NCBI GenBank assembly: GCA_963930655.1
Contig: OZ005617.1
Location: 11,693,568 to 11,757,567 of the forward strand
DNA: 64,000 bases
Origin: Myrica gale
Taxonomy: Eukaryota; Streptophyta; Magnoliopsida; Fagales; Myricaceae
Direction of reading: 5' to 3'
Below are positions 1 through 11,596 of this stretch, piece by piece. The notes under the pieces are model-generated. The model saw only the letters and a program-made list of their open reading frames with translations. It did not search any database and was not told the origin of the DNA. Numbering within the stretch: position 1 is the stretch's first letter; every line of letters begins with the position of its first letter. The position numbers and the translations under genes were made by a program.

Positions 1-502
1 AAGTATGATGATTTACGGGGGCTTTGGTTTTAGACTGGCAGTGTCAAGGGAGTATATTTTTGTGGGAGTTTTGTTGGTTGGTAAACTGTGGGTATGGTAG
101 CTAGTGCAGTGTTGGGAGGTCCTGCTCCAAGAGTCCAATATGTTTCTCAATCCAGTAGACAATAAAATGACTCACATTATTCTCCACAGTACTTATAACG
201 TAGCTGCCTTCTTCCTTTTGTGCCAGTGGACTAGTGATTTCCTTAATCTCATGCTATTTTAAAGTTTAGAAAGTAACCGAGATATTCTGTTTTTTAATTT
301 TTTTTGCTGTTGCTTTCTTTCTTTTTCATTTTTCGTGCAGAATAAATGCTTAAATAGGTTATAGAGAAAATTAATGGTATAAGTAATAAGACAATTCTAT
401 AACCAATGACAAATCTCAAGAAAAGTTCTTCCTTCTTATTGTGGGTTTTGCTTTTCTTTGTTTGGGCAGGGGTGTGAAATCTTGTGATTTCAAAGCTCTC
501 AC
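1..502 (-). other. Intron 8 of the SH3P gene (partial)
   Basis: A GT donor follows exon 8 at 502, and no SH3-coding exon is visible down to position 1 on the minus strand. The stretch is AT-rich with a T-rich run near 290-330. I see nothing else in it. Confidence 0.6.
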
Positions 503-3500
503 CTTGGCAATAACGTACTTCTCATTTTGAATAATGTGTCCATCATCACCAGATCCATTTGAACTAGCATCTACATGCACATGCTGATCACACACATCTT
601 TTTGCATGCTCTTTGATGACAACGAAGACTCTTTTGGCTGCCTCTCCAATATCATCTGACTCCAAATAGGAAGCATGGAATAAATTAGAAACTGGTAAAA
701 GTAACCCTCTGACAAACAACAAAATATACGATGTCAGGATGTCAAAGAGAACAGGAAAACACTTTTATGCGAAAGGTCTCCAAAGCCAGGGTGCATAGTT
801 ACATACTTCAGCAAGTAGCTTCTCTAAAATAGCAAGAGCCTTTTGATGGTAGGTTCTCTCAGCATCTACCTGCAAAATGATCTCCTTTGAGGCCCAAAGC
901 AATTCAGGTACCAGTACAAGATCATGTGAAGAAAGAAGAAATAACTTTCAACATAAAACACAATATTTGACAAAACAAACCCCACCTTTGATGTCCATTG
1001 TGACTACTATTACAAATTTTGGACAATGAAGATGTGAATTCATAACTGAAAGAGTTGTACAAAGATTGGGTTAAGAAATTTCCATTTTGATTCAAAATAA
1101 CTGAAAACCGACCAACTGGCCATTCACAGAAGAAGCACATGGAATACCATAGTACAAAGATTTTGGAATGTTATCTGTTGCTGCTGATCCTCAACTGACA
1201 ACATGGCAGCAGTTGCTTCTTTCCCAAGTGCCATCATTATAGATTTTACCTCAGCCAATCTTGCTTCTGCATGTTGAAGTCTCATCGAACTCTCCATAGT
1301 AGAAGATTCCCTAGACTTCAATTGATGTCTCAATACTTCAGCAGCCTGATGAGAAGATATTTCAAAAGATATGTTATAGATCCTACAGCACTAGTTATAC
1401 CGTGAAAATGATTACCTGGGTTTCAACCTCTTGCCGTAATTTTTCATAACGGTGTGCCAAGTAGCGAGCATCTTCCAGAGGAGCTCCTCTTATTTGTGTC
1501 CGCAGAGGCTCAGCAACCTACAGATTCAATACTCGTTACAATATCACAAAAAAAATATAAATTGGATAAACCTCGAAAAATATATTTTTTTTTTGATAAG
1601 CAAGCTAATCTCATTAGAAAAATGTATACAGTACAAAGACTATACCGCAAACACTATTCTAAACAAGCAAGAAAAGAAGCAAAATCAACAAGATCAAGAA
1701 AGGGGCAACCAAGCATCGAGTTTCCCCAAGAGAACAACAAAGAAAGAAAGACACCCTTCAACCTATCCGAGGACAAAGAACAATCCTCAAAACATCTTCT
1801 ATTACGCTCACGCCAAAGACACCACCAGATACAATGAGGAATCATCCTCCAAATAGCCTGCGCAAAGGGGTTTCTTAGTCTTCTCTTACAACACCTCAGC
1901 ATCTCGTCCACCGTCTCTGGCATAACCCATTGAAGATTCAGAATATTAAGCACATGGGTCCAAAGCTCACAAGCATAGGGGCAATGCAACAAGACATGAT
2001 TAACTGATTCCCCACTACAACGGCATAAGAAACACCAATCAGCAATGATGAAACCTCTACGACGAAGGTTATCAGAAGTTAAGCTCCTACCAAGAGCTGC
2101 CTCCCACACAAAGAAAGAAACCCTCATAGGGCACAACGATCGCCAATAGCCTCCTTACAATGAGATACGGAATAAACCATAGGGAAAGTGATACTCAAGG
2201 GTTGCTCACCACACCAAACGTCATGCCAGAAACTAATCTGGGCACCACTCCCCACCTTGAACCGAATGTGCTTACTGAAGTCACCACCCCAACCTTTACT
2301 AATGAACCTCCACAAGCTTACCCCATAAGGGCCTCGACCAACAGAAGTATGCCAATCTCCAATCATGCATCCATATTTAGCGGCAATTACCCTCCTCCAC
2401 AATCTATCCCTTTCCATAGCAAACCTCCATAACCATTTGCTTAATAACGGCGTATTAAACAACCTAATATTGCGAATGCCCAACCCTCCGACATACAACG
2501 GAGAACACACCGTACCCCACTTCACGAGATGGAGCTTATGAACCTCAGCATCACTTCCCCAAAGGAAGTCCCGTTGTATTTTCTCCAACCTACTTGCTAC
2601 TCCTGCCGGGATAAGGAACAAAGAGAGGAAATATGAAGGTAAACTCGAAAGAGTAGATTTGATAAGAGTTAACCTGCCACCCTTAGACAGGTACATGCGC
2701 TTCCAGCCCGCCAACCGACGTTCCATCCTCTTAATGATCTCATCCCAAATGTGAATGTTTTTGAAGGAGGCACCCAAAGGTAGTGTCCGTAGCTTGGTTC
2801 TAAGGGCACTCTCTCCCATTTTTGAGTTGTGTAATTGACCAGAGTTTTGACTACTCAAACGGTGAAAATGTTGTAACTTGCACACAAACACATATATTCC
2901 AAAAACCAAAGAACTGTCAGGTTATTTTCTATCATGCCAATTTATATTTTTCGAGGTTTTAGACCCTGAGAGGGAGAGAGAGAAATGACATCGGTGGTGA
3001 AGAACGTATTGAAGGCGATCAGGGAAAAAGGCCTTGGCACCTTCTTCAGAGAGCTTAAGGAAGAAGGTTACACGAAATGCCTTTTGGATGGAAACCTTTT
3101 GAATTTCCCCGGGGCTATATTAGAATTTGCAACTGTCGTTTGAAGTTTTCAAACCTAAGACCTGATGACCTAAATTCATAATCACATGGATTAAAGTCCA
3201 TGAGGCTCAGAATCTGTGGGATATAGCCTTACATTCATTTTGGATTGTTAGATGTTGGGCCCACTTCCTCTTCTGCAGTGGCACCAAAGATAAAATCTGC
3301 TTGATAAGTTTTGGTTTTGGGTGGTGCCATTTGGAAAAGTTGTCTGGTCAGCATGGTAAAAGCAAGGGTTCTTCCGAGTTTAATTGTCATGAGAACAGTT
3401 TAAGGATTGGTTTTTTAGAGTTTGATATTGGACATGATCACAGGACGATGCCTGTATGAACAATGAACTGCTTTAAAGAAGAAGGGGAAGAAGTTTTAGA

Positions 3501-6500
3501 TGCTTCCTTCTAAAAAGCTTAGCATGTTTTCCTCCGTTCTCTCTCCTCTCAGTTCTTTGCTTTTCTCAATCCTGTTCTCTGGTGGCTATCCTTGTTAGTG
3601 GAGTTTGTTAGGTGTTGCTTGTTTCTGTTGTTCTGGGAGTTTTTATGGCTTACTTTCGTAGTCTCGTGATTGAGGCGAAAACCTTTCAGTTCTCTGTGAG
3701 TTCTTTTGGTAGTGTTACTATATCGGAGTTGAGTAGAAGGTCGCAGAGCTCGATCTCCTTAGGTAGATTTGGGTTGGTCTGGCTGGCCAATCTCTTTGGC
3801 CATCTGGTGGAGGGGAAGGAGGCCCGGTTGTTTTCGAAGAAGTTCAACGATTCATCTCGTGCGTTCTTGGCTCAGGGATGCTCAAATATGAATGGGTGCT
3901 ACGTTGCCATAGCAGAGTTTGGAGAGAAACGTCAGCGTGGGGCTATAATGATTCCGGAAGGGAATTCTGGTGCGGGGTGGCAGGCGTTTCTTCAGATGAG
4001 TGAAGAGTTGATTGCTGTTATTGGGGTGCTGAGGCGCAAGAAGAAGGGGTCTGCTCCTTCTAAAATCACGCCAGGCGTTTCCTTTGCTGCTATGGTGCGT
4101 GCTGGTTCGTCAAAGATGAAGGTGGTGGCTGGGCAAGAGTCTCGCCTGTGTAATGTTGATGGGGGTAACGTGTACTCGAAGTTGGTTGGAGTCCCGAAGG
4201 TGGCGCATGCAGTAGAGAGAGTGGGTAATGTTATTTCCCGATGTCATCAGGTTGGTGAGGAGTCTGGAGTGACGGCTGGGTCAGAGGGTCGGCTGTGGGT
4301 GCATTTAATGAAGCTCAAGGCTGAGCTGGATAGCCTCGTTGGGTTGGCTAAGTCTCTCGGGTTGGACCAGAACCAGCCTTGTTTGCATTCTGTCGTGACT
4401 GGGAGGCTCGTTGCTTCTAAGAGTGGAAGGGATTTGTGGCACGTTGGGGTCTTGAGTCTCAAACTGGTGGGTCGGGCCCATCTTCCTTTTTGGAAGCTGG
4501 TTGCGTTTCGGAGCCCATCTCGCAGGGGTTGGGGACAGTCGGGGAGGCCGTGCGTCTTGTGGCTAAGGCCCAGTTGCTGCCGGCGACCTGGATGGTGGAT
4601 TCCGACCAACCTGAGGTGTCGCCGTCCACGCCGCGGAGGGCAGGTGGTGACTGGGGACGTGCGAGTGAGGGCCAGACGACGTCGGCGCGTTCGCTGGTGG
4701 CCTCTATTCCCCATGGGTTGTCGCGGAAGTCATCGGGAAAGGTCAGTGGTGACCTGGGGCTTTCGGATGAAGGCCATATGGCGCCTGCGAGTGGTTTGGT
4801 GGTTTCCGTTCCACCTGGGCTGGGGCAACACACGACTGGGAGTGATGGGTGCGTCTCTTCTCCAGTGATTGAGGACCTGGAGAGTGATGTTGTTTGTGTT
4901 GAGGCTACGAATCCACTTGTGGAGATCTCCTCTGGTAGTTTGGGAAGGGAGCTGGTAGTTGTTGAGACTGAGGACTCTGAGTTTGTTGTTCAGCCTCTGA
5001 GGATGTCTTTGCCTTCACAGAAACCGTCGAGCTGGGTCTTGCAGATGGTCCAGTCTTTTCGGCATTTGGTTGGAGTTTCTTGCATGGGGCATGAGGCCGA
5101 TTTGCTCAGTCTGTTCACTGCCTTAGAATTCGAGAGGGAACAGCTTAGTGGCAAATCTGTGGGGAGAGCGAGGGGTAAGTTGAGGAGGGAAATCAAGGCT
5201 TTGGGGCCTTCGGTGAATTATGATTCGATTGCTTCCAGTTCGCGGAGGAGTAGGAAGTCGGGGAGGGCTTTAGCTATTGTATTATGAAGCCTAGGATTGT
5301 CAGTTGGAATGTTCGGGGGCTGAATGATGTTATGAAATGTAAGGGGGTGGGGAATTTGTTACGAGGGTGGAAGGCGGATCTTGTGTGTCTTCAGGAGACT
5401 AAAGTGTCGTCTATTTCGAGGGCCTTGGTGAGACGTGTGTGGGGTGGTTCTCATGTTAAGTGGTGTAGTTTGGAGGCGGTGGGTGCCTCGGGTGGTATTT
5501 TGATTCTCTGGGATTCTCGGGTTATGGAGATGGAGGACTCGTGTATTGATTCCTATTCTCTATCGGTGTTGTTCAGGAATGTTGAGGATGGAGCTGTTTG
5601 GGTGTTCTCTGGTGTCTACGGTTTGAATGATGATAGTTGTAGGAGGCTCTTATGGGATGAGCTAGCGGGCATCTCTTCGTTGTGGAATTTCCTGTGGTGT
5701 ATAGGAGGCGATTTTAATGTGACTCGTTTTCCTGGAGAACGGTCAGGGCGTGGGGGCTGCAGGAGAGCTATGTATGACTTCTCAAACTTCATTTCCGAGT
5801 GTGGTTTGGTGGACCTTGCGCTGGTGGGTGGGTTATATACTTGGTCTAACGGTAGAGATCATCAATCGTGGTCTAGACTTGATCACTTTCTGGTTAGCTC
5901 TAATTGGGATTCTATGTATCCGGAGCTTATCCAAAGGAAGTTACCCCGGTTGTACTCGGATCACTTTCCCTTATTGTTGGAGGGTGGGCGATGGGGGGAT
6001 TCTATGAAACCGTTTCGCTTTGAGAATATGTGGCTCAAGGTGGACGGTTTTGTGGAGATGGTTAGGGAGTGGTGGCAGGGTTATGTTTTCAGCGGTTCTG
6101 CTAGCTTTGTGTTAGACTCGAATTTGAAAGCTTTGAAGAAGGATCTTAAAAAGTGGAACAGGGATGTCTTCGGAGATCTCTCTGTTCGAAAAGATTCTTT
6201 CTTACAGGAGTTATCTTCTCTTGATGAGTTGGATGAGAGGGGTAGTTTGGATGCGGAGGGTAAGGAGAGGAAGTTGACTGTATCCAGGGAGCTTGACCGA
6301 CTAATTGAGTTGGAGGAAACGAGTTGGAAACAGAAATCTAGAGCGTTGTGGCTTAAGGAAGGGGATCGTTGTACTAAGTTTTTCCACAGAGTTGCTAACT
6401 CTAATTGGAGAAATAACTCCATTTCTAGCTTGGAGTTGGAGGGGGAGATGGTGGAGGACCCGTCTGTCATTTCAGGAGCGATTGTTGATTATTACGCTTC

Positions 6501-9500
6501 GTTGTATCAGGAGCCTTTCGGTTGCCGCCCGTTGTTGGACGGGTTGGGGTTCGATAAGATCCTGGAGGTGGAGGCTGAGTACATCGATAGGCCGTTCAAG
6601 TGGAGGAGGTGACAAGTGTGGTGAATAGCATGAATGGGGATAAGGCGCCGGGCCCGGATGGCTTCTCCTTAGCCTTTTTCAAATCTTGTTGGGATGTGGT
6701 AAAAAGGGATGTGTTGTTGGTGTTTGATGCATTTGCGACTGAGGGGAAGTTTGTTAGGATCTTGAATTCTACTTTTATTGTCCTGATACCTAAGAAACTG
6801 GGCGCGGTTGATCTCAAGGATTTTAGGCCTATTAGTCTTGTGGGAGGTGTACAAAATTTTAGCTAAAGTTTTAGCTAACAGGTTGAAGAGCGTTCTTGAC
6901 AAGATTATCTCTCCTTCTCAAAATGCTTTTGTGAAGGGAAGACAAATTTTGGACTCTGTGCTTGTGGCCAATGAATGTATCGACTCTAGGTTGAGGTCGG
7001 GTGAACCGGGTATGCTGTGCAAGCTGGATGTGCAGAAGGCCTATGATCATGTGAATTGAAATTTCCTTATGTACCTTTTGCGGAGATGTGGGTTTAGTGA
7101 GAGATGGTGTAGGTGGATGTTCTTCTGCATTTCGACGGTTAAGTTTTCGGTGCTCCTTAATGGATCTCCTCAAGGGTTCTTCAGTAGCTTCCGCGGTTTA
7201 CGCCAAGGGGATCCTCTTTCTCCGTTGTTGTTCGTTATTGTGATGGAGGCTTTTAGTCGTATGATGGAGGCAGTTGTGGTGCACGGAGGGCTACGAGGTT
7301 TTACAGTTGGAGGGGTGTCCTCACATCTTCTTTTTGCTGATGATACTCTAGTGATGTGTGGGGCGGATGATGAGCAGTTTCGGAATCTCAGATGTCTTCT
7401 CTTATGTTTCGAGGCGGTTTCGGGCTTAAAGATTAATCTCTCTAAGTCCGAGGTCATCCCTATTGGTAAGGTGGAGAATATATAAATTGGCATGATAGAA
7501 AATAACCTGAAAGTTCTTTGGTTTTTGGAATATATGTGTTTGTGTGCAAGTTACAACATTTTCACCGTTTGAGTAGTCAAAACTCTGGTCAATTACACAA
7601 CTCAAAAATGGGAGAGAGTGCCCTTAGAACCAAGCTACATAAAATCTTAGTTCCTTATCTATGTGATGGCTGCATTTTGTTATTGTGCTGCTTTGGCATG
7701 TCCTGTCAGATAAATTGAAATAAAAATTCTCATTCATAACATGGGTTTCTGAAGTGTCGTAACTCGTTGAAGTACATAAATATTGGTAATCTGAATGAAA
7801 AAAGCAAACAATTACCTGACTGCCAAGTATCCCCAACAAAGCCTCTCTTCCTTCCTCCATCGAACAATGTGACATACCAAAGTGAAGGGAAGCACTTGCA
7901 AGGGGAAAACTAGTGCTTTGATTCTCATCTCCATATTTACAACAATCTTGAGCCAACTTCCTCACTAGAATATTTAATGTAAATTTTCATGTACCCTCCT
8001 TGTAACAGAACCAAATGCAACAAAGAAGCAAACCCGTACTCACCTATCTCCATTTGCTTTGAGCTTGTAGAAACAAAGGCTTCAATTCCACGAAGATTAT
8101 TCCGCTGAAAATGCTGCCCATCAAAAAATATTTTAATAGTTCACTCTAATTAGACCATCATCAATTCAGTAGGTAATGTTGCATCACAGGTTCACGAATC
8201 AGATCCACCAGGCCAAATTAGTTTATGCTGATCTCAATATGCAGATTCTTGATGACTGTACCTTAGCCGCTCTCGTAGAATTGTATAAATTTTGAAGTTG
8301 ATGCTGACACTGAAGTTCAGCTTCGTCAAACAGGACCGCTTCATGACCAAAATGCCCCAATTGTCTCAAAACTGTCTGCAACATCATGACCATAAAATTA
8401 TTAATATGCTACAGTGGCATACGACATATGCTAAGCAATATGGGAGGACTGCTAGTGCATGCAACAATTTTCCATAAATGAGAGAACAACACAACTGGGG
8501 TATGCTGTTAACAATATATGCATGAGCGTGTGTCCGTTGTAAGAAAAAAAATCTATAGTCCCTTCCTACGCTCTCATGTCCAAAAATCTTGTATTCCACT
8601 TCTACTTTATAAAGTACTAAACACACTACAAATTCGAAGTTGGTCATATCATTATTAAAAAGCAACTTCGTGGACTTAAATGGAAGTACTAGATGAGCTA
8701 CTACTCTTTTTGGTCAATCGAGCCGCTGTCTATCACACAACTTTTCCAGCCCTCTTCATGAACTTTGGTCGTTCCTCTAAAGGCATCCATGCTGCAGAAG
8801 ATCTATGTTGACACAAATGAAACCATACACCCCTAAAGATGATATGAAATGACAAAGCAAATTATAATTTAGATGTGATAAACATCAACCTGGTTATTTG
8901 TTTGAATCTTCTATATGCGAGTATGAAAGCATGACCATTGAAAAAGGGAACCAATAATTGTGAGAATAGCTCAAAATTCTTATAGGGGTTCTCATAATGA
9001 AACTAAAATACTCTATTAAGTTTCAGATAAAATGTCTCAGTAACATTGTATTCGTGATGACGTTCATGGGATTACAAATACTTTTTTACTATGGTAAGAA
9101 GATGAAGGTGCAAATGGTAATAACATTGTATTGATGATCATGCCTCCCAAACTTCCATTATGTTTCAATGTGCACCTTCTATTTATAGATATGACCTTTA
9201 AAATTCACCACGTGGTCGATTTCTATCCTGCTTAAAATCTTCAGATCTTGACAGGGACTGCACATTGAGGCCTAAGGATAGTTTGGGGTGCACTATGTCA
9301 AGGTTAGTAGTCTGGGAGCACCTTGAGAAACCAATGACACTTTCGCGGTGCAAAGTGTGATTTTCCCATTTGGCTATTTGTCTATTAGCAAAAAGGATAA
9401 GTTGTCTAATAATAGTGCAGGATTTTAACAATGAATTTTGAGTTCTCCCCATTGTCCCCACAAGTGACCTAGTAAACTGTCCAGTATGGCATCCAATGAC

Positions 9501-10701
9501 GCTGAAAAGCATTTATAGCATCCAATGACGCTGAAAATCATTTATAGCATCCAATGACACTGAAAAGCATTTATAGTATCCGCTGATTGCACTAATCTAG
9601 AGACTGCAAATCTCAATTTCAGTTATGCAAAATTCGTACTTGCAAGGTAGTTTTCATTCTGTACATAGGATTTATAGTTTTCATTCTGTACATAGGAAAA
9701 TCCGTTACCCCAAGTAAAATTAAAAAATAGGCAGAAATATCGATGTGTGTAAAGAGTATATGAAAGGTATCCTAATACACTAGAATCCAACATTTATGTC
9801 CAAACAATCAAACAAGGGAAACCACCCATCCAATTAGAAGCCAATCCAAGGCACATAAGCCTCAGCTTATTTTGTGAGATCACCTAACCACAATTCAGCT
9901 TCCTTTTAAGCAGAATCGAACACAGGAGATGAAGTGCTACAACATTCCAAATGTTACCACTTTTATGACACCCAAACCCTACCAACACTATGGGTGACAC
10001 TTTATAGGTAGTGGTCAGCTCGAAGTTGAACATATATTTTTTGGTACAAAATATAAACGTATATGAACAACAGAATGCAACCAGATTATCCCTCTGCAAA
10101 TGTACGTGCTAGCTAATAGAACAAATTTCAAACAATTATGCGGATTAATACTGTAATTATTTTTTCAAACTTAAGAATCAACCGGATTTAAATCCTAAAC
10201 AAAAAAATTTCTCAAAAAAATGACAGGTTAGTTGTATCTACAGCCCGTGCCCTTCCCCAAGAAAATAAAGAAGAGAAATTCAAGAGTTCAGTGATGCCAA
10301 AGCTGTCCTACTGCTAATTGGTGACGAGGACATATATTCTATGCATTGCAGTCTGCACCAAATTACTATCTACACTATGTTTCCTAAATTTTACTGTCAC
10401 ATGCGCTATATGATCTTATTCGAGTATTTGTTTTGGACAAAAGGCAGATATACCAAAAGCCACCGACTCATAATAGTTATAATTTTCTTTAACATGATCT
10501 GACGAAAATTCATAACGCAAAAGGTGATGAAACAGTGCAGATTCCGTCAAGAAACGGATTTAGCTTAGAGCGAAATTGGTGAGCAAGAGAAAAAAGGTTG
10601 ACTCTGAACAATATAGCGATAGAGAAGAAGTCCAGGATCACCTGCTGTTGCTTGGAAACTTGCTCCCTTAGCTTGCTGGCTTGCCTTCGTATACTCTCCA
10701 T
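503..10701 (-). CDS. SH3P1: SH3 domain-containing protein (SH3P1/SH3P3-like BAR-SH3 protein), 3' end outside window
   Basis: Plant SH3P proteins bind membranes through an N-terminal BAR-like helical domain and bind partners through a C-terminal SH3 domain; they act in clathrin-linked trafficking. I assembled eight in-phase minus-strand exons with GT-AG borders: 10642-10701, 8262-8375, 8044-8104, 7816-7964, 1416-1517, 1148-1345, 807-869 and 503-655. Together they are 900 nt, 300 codons. Landmarks are the start [15 protein letters not shown], the blocks [47 protein letters not shown] and [10 protein letters not shown], and exon 8 ending NEKYVIAK just where family members enter the SH3 fold. No stop or frameshift breaks the exons. 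From memory of the Arabidopsis family the match is closer to SH3P1/SH3P3 than SH3P2; the exact paralogue is not certain. Intron 1 is 2.3 kb; intron 4 is 6.3 kb and holds a LINE. The SH3 exon(s) must lie left of position 1. Confidence 0.9.
1654..2789 (-). pseudogene. LINE ORF2 3' part: RT C-terminal region and zf-RVT domain
   Basis: Reading from 2789 leftwards, the first residues are LPLGASFKN, a conserved LINE RT block, followed by [20 protein letters not shown], then the GGLGIRN and GPYGVSLW regions. The frame is lost near 2140. A second segment (2136-1654) opens [12 protein letters not shown] and carries the zinc-binding pattern CFLC-x(8)-NHVLLHC typical of zf-RVT, ending near 1654. In intact plant LINEs roughly 100 or more residues separate these segments, so an internal deletion is inferred. 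A 3' UTR of about 60 nt leads to the poly(A) at 1594-1585. Confidence 0.88.
2789..2958 (-). repeat. Inverted copy of the LINE's empty target site
   Basis: The reverse complement of 2789-2947 matches 7480-7638 almost exactly, and 2948-2958 continues into the reverse complement of the left flank at about 1568-1584 (AACCTCGAAAAATATA). The copy therefore joins left-flank and right-flank intron sequence directly, as they stood before the LINE arrived, but in opposite orientation and inside the element. Confidence 0.85.
2985..3143 (+). pseudogene. NDUFA12: NDUFA12 (complex I 17.2-kDa/B17.2-like subunit) 5' fragment
   Basis: An ATG at 2985 opens a 52-codon frame beginning [18 protein letters not shown], continuing [11 protein letters not shown] and DGNLL. 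This is the N-terminus of plant NDUFA12 (NADH dehydrogenase 1 alpha subcomplex subunit 12), a mitochondrial complex I assembly/accessory subunit. Similarity stops at 3101, after GNLL, where family members continue QTKIHNIG. Thirteen unrelated codons follow to a TGA at 3141-3143. About 25 nt of purine-rich 5' UTR-like sequence (GAGAGGGAGAGAG) precede the ATG. The remaining three quarters of the protein are absent, so this is a captured fragment, perhaps copied from mRNA because it begins near a plausible transcript 5' end. Confidence 0.8.
3144..3489. other. Unidentified segment between NDUFA12 fragment and LINE 5' end
   Basis: About 350 bp with no long ORF and no similarity I recognise. It could be more captured transcript, or host DNA moved with the LINE. 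The LINE 5' UTR is judged to start near 3490 from its CT-rich composition. Confidence 0.4.
3645..5287 (+). pseudogene. LINE ORF1 (gag-like), one frameshift
   Basis: The first ATG in a sensible frame is 3645 ([18 protein letters not shown]). The N-terminal half contains a [12 protein letters not shown] and [10 protein letters not shown] region resembling ORF1 of plant LINEs. Near 4420-4440 the reading moves to a second frame that runs to the stop at 5285-5287 and includes the helical stretch [15 protein letters not shown] and a basic C-terminus. I see no CCHC zinc knuckle. The stop overlaps the ORF2 start as ATGA (5284-5287). ORF1 proteins bind LINE RNA; this copy cannot make an intact one. 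Confidence 0.75.
5284..7485 (+). pseudogene. LINE ORF2 5' part: AP endonuclease and reverse transcriptase palm
   Basis: Starts ATG 5284 ([14 protein letters not shown]). The endonuclease keeps expected catalytic landmarks: N9, E38 in LQETK, D143 and N145 in GGDFN, and D226-H227 in YSDHFPL. The RT follows with [11 protein letters not shown] (6630s), [27 protein letters not shown] and the FADD active-site box at 7330-7341. Breaks are a frameshift near 6600, another near 6845, and a nonsense codon TGA at 7057-7059 just after KAYDHVN, where a tryptophan is normal. The sequence ends at [19 protein letters not shown], short of the next conserved block LPLGASF, which starts the opposed 3' part at 2789. 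Confidence 0.9.
7480..7638 (+). repeat. Right-flank intron segment matching 2789-2947
   Basis: Host intron sequence directly after the LINE 5' part. It is the direct-orientation partner of the inverted copy at 2789-2947. It continues into unique SH3P intron sequence up to exon 4 at 7816-7964. Confidence 0.85.
9486..9580. repeat. 29-bp tandem repeat in SH3P intron 1
   Basis: Three consecutive 29-bp units, each beginning GCATCCAATGAC(G/A)CTG, start at 9489, 9518 and 9547, with a degenerate fourth at 9576. A separate 24-bp direct duplication (CATTCTGTACATAGG core) lies at about 9650-9697. The rest of intron 1 shows nothing recognisable. Confidence 0.85.
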
Positions 10702-11596
10702 ATTCTATGGGGAAGCCCTAAATGTTCAGTGAGACAGAGAGAGGAATATTCAATGGTTTGGAATTGGGAGCGAAAAAGTTGGCTGAAGCTGACGAAAGAA
10801 AACTGTCGGGTAGCGGAAAAATAATAAAAAAATTTTTAAAAAAATATTTAAATAAAATAATAAAAATAGAGAAACAGATTTAGAAGTTGATAATTAAAAT
10901 AGAGAAGTGTATTTTTAGTTAAAGTAAAATTTGAAGTGTTATACAAATTATGAATAAAAAGCGTCTCAGGCCTGTCTTTTGACGTGAGCTGAAAAGGCCC
11001 GGAAAGTATGTAACATGATTTTTTTTTTCTAAGCCAAAAAGGCAGGAATGCTGGTTCGAATTGCGTTGGAACGCTGTTTCGGTACCTACGACTTCAGTTC
11101 TGTGAGTTTAACATCTTTATATGTGTAATAATCGGTGCTCTTTCAATCAATATATTAGTAAGTAAAATTTGACAAATTCAGACCAATTAAAAAATTATTA
11201 ATCATTAGTTAGAACCTTATTTTAATGCTGAAACCAAAATTCTTTTCCTATCGATGATATAGGCTTTACTCTCTGATCGGATTGATCAACTATCCAAAAC
11301 TGATACTTATAAAAAAAAAACCTAACCTTACCTTTAAAAAAAAATAAAGACTTTGTAGTATGAATTGATTGATATGTAACCAAAGTTATGTTTGTTTTGA
11401 AGAATTTTGTAGGATTTGAAGAGTTTTGTGAATTTTTAGGTGATTTTAAAGTTGTATTGGTGTTTATGTAGAGAATGATGATGTGTAAAGAAATACTGAC
11501 GACGTTTAAAGTTGTTTTTTTTTCGAATTTATTATTATTTTTATTAAAATTTGAATATTTAAATATTAAAAAAAAAAAGCAAACAGCACAAAACTA
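10702..11596. other. SH3P upstream region and AT-rich spacer
   Basis: Just right of the SH3P ATG lies a plausible 5' UTR and promoter (10702-10800, minus strand) with a purine-rich leader. From 10810 the DNA is very AT-rich with runs of A and T. A GGTTCGAATT box at 11053 is isolated. Nothing else recognisable is present. Confidence 0.5.

Larger units (their letters stand above)
1585..7479. mobile_element. Rearranged L1-type LINE in SH3P intron 4
   Basis: A plant LINE split into two opposed parts. The 3' part (RT C-terminus, RNase-like and zinc-binding region, 3' UTR, poly(A)) reads on the minus strand from 2789 to 1585; its poly(A) appears as a T-run at 1585-1594. The 5' part (5' UTR, ORF1, endonuclease, RT palm) reads on the plus strand from about 3490 to 7479. 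The parts meet head to head across 2790-3490, which holds an inverted copy of host intron and an NDUFA12 fragment. RT-primed 5' inversion (twin priming) is the known mechanism giving opposed LINE halves; here the outcome is more complex. The element is dead: several frameshifts, one nonsense codon and an internal deletion. Confidence 0.9.

Noticed and set aside
1..490. SH3-coding exon of the SH3P gene
   Set aside because: None of the three minus-strand frames shows the expected SH3 residues; the exon must be outside the window.
11040..11110. SINE with a pol III B box (GGTTCGAATT at 11053)
   Set aside because: No convincing A box at the right distance, no poly-A or T tail and no target duplication.
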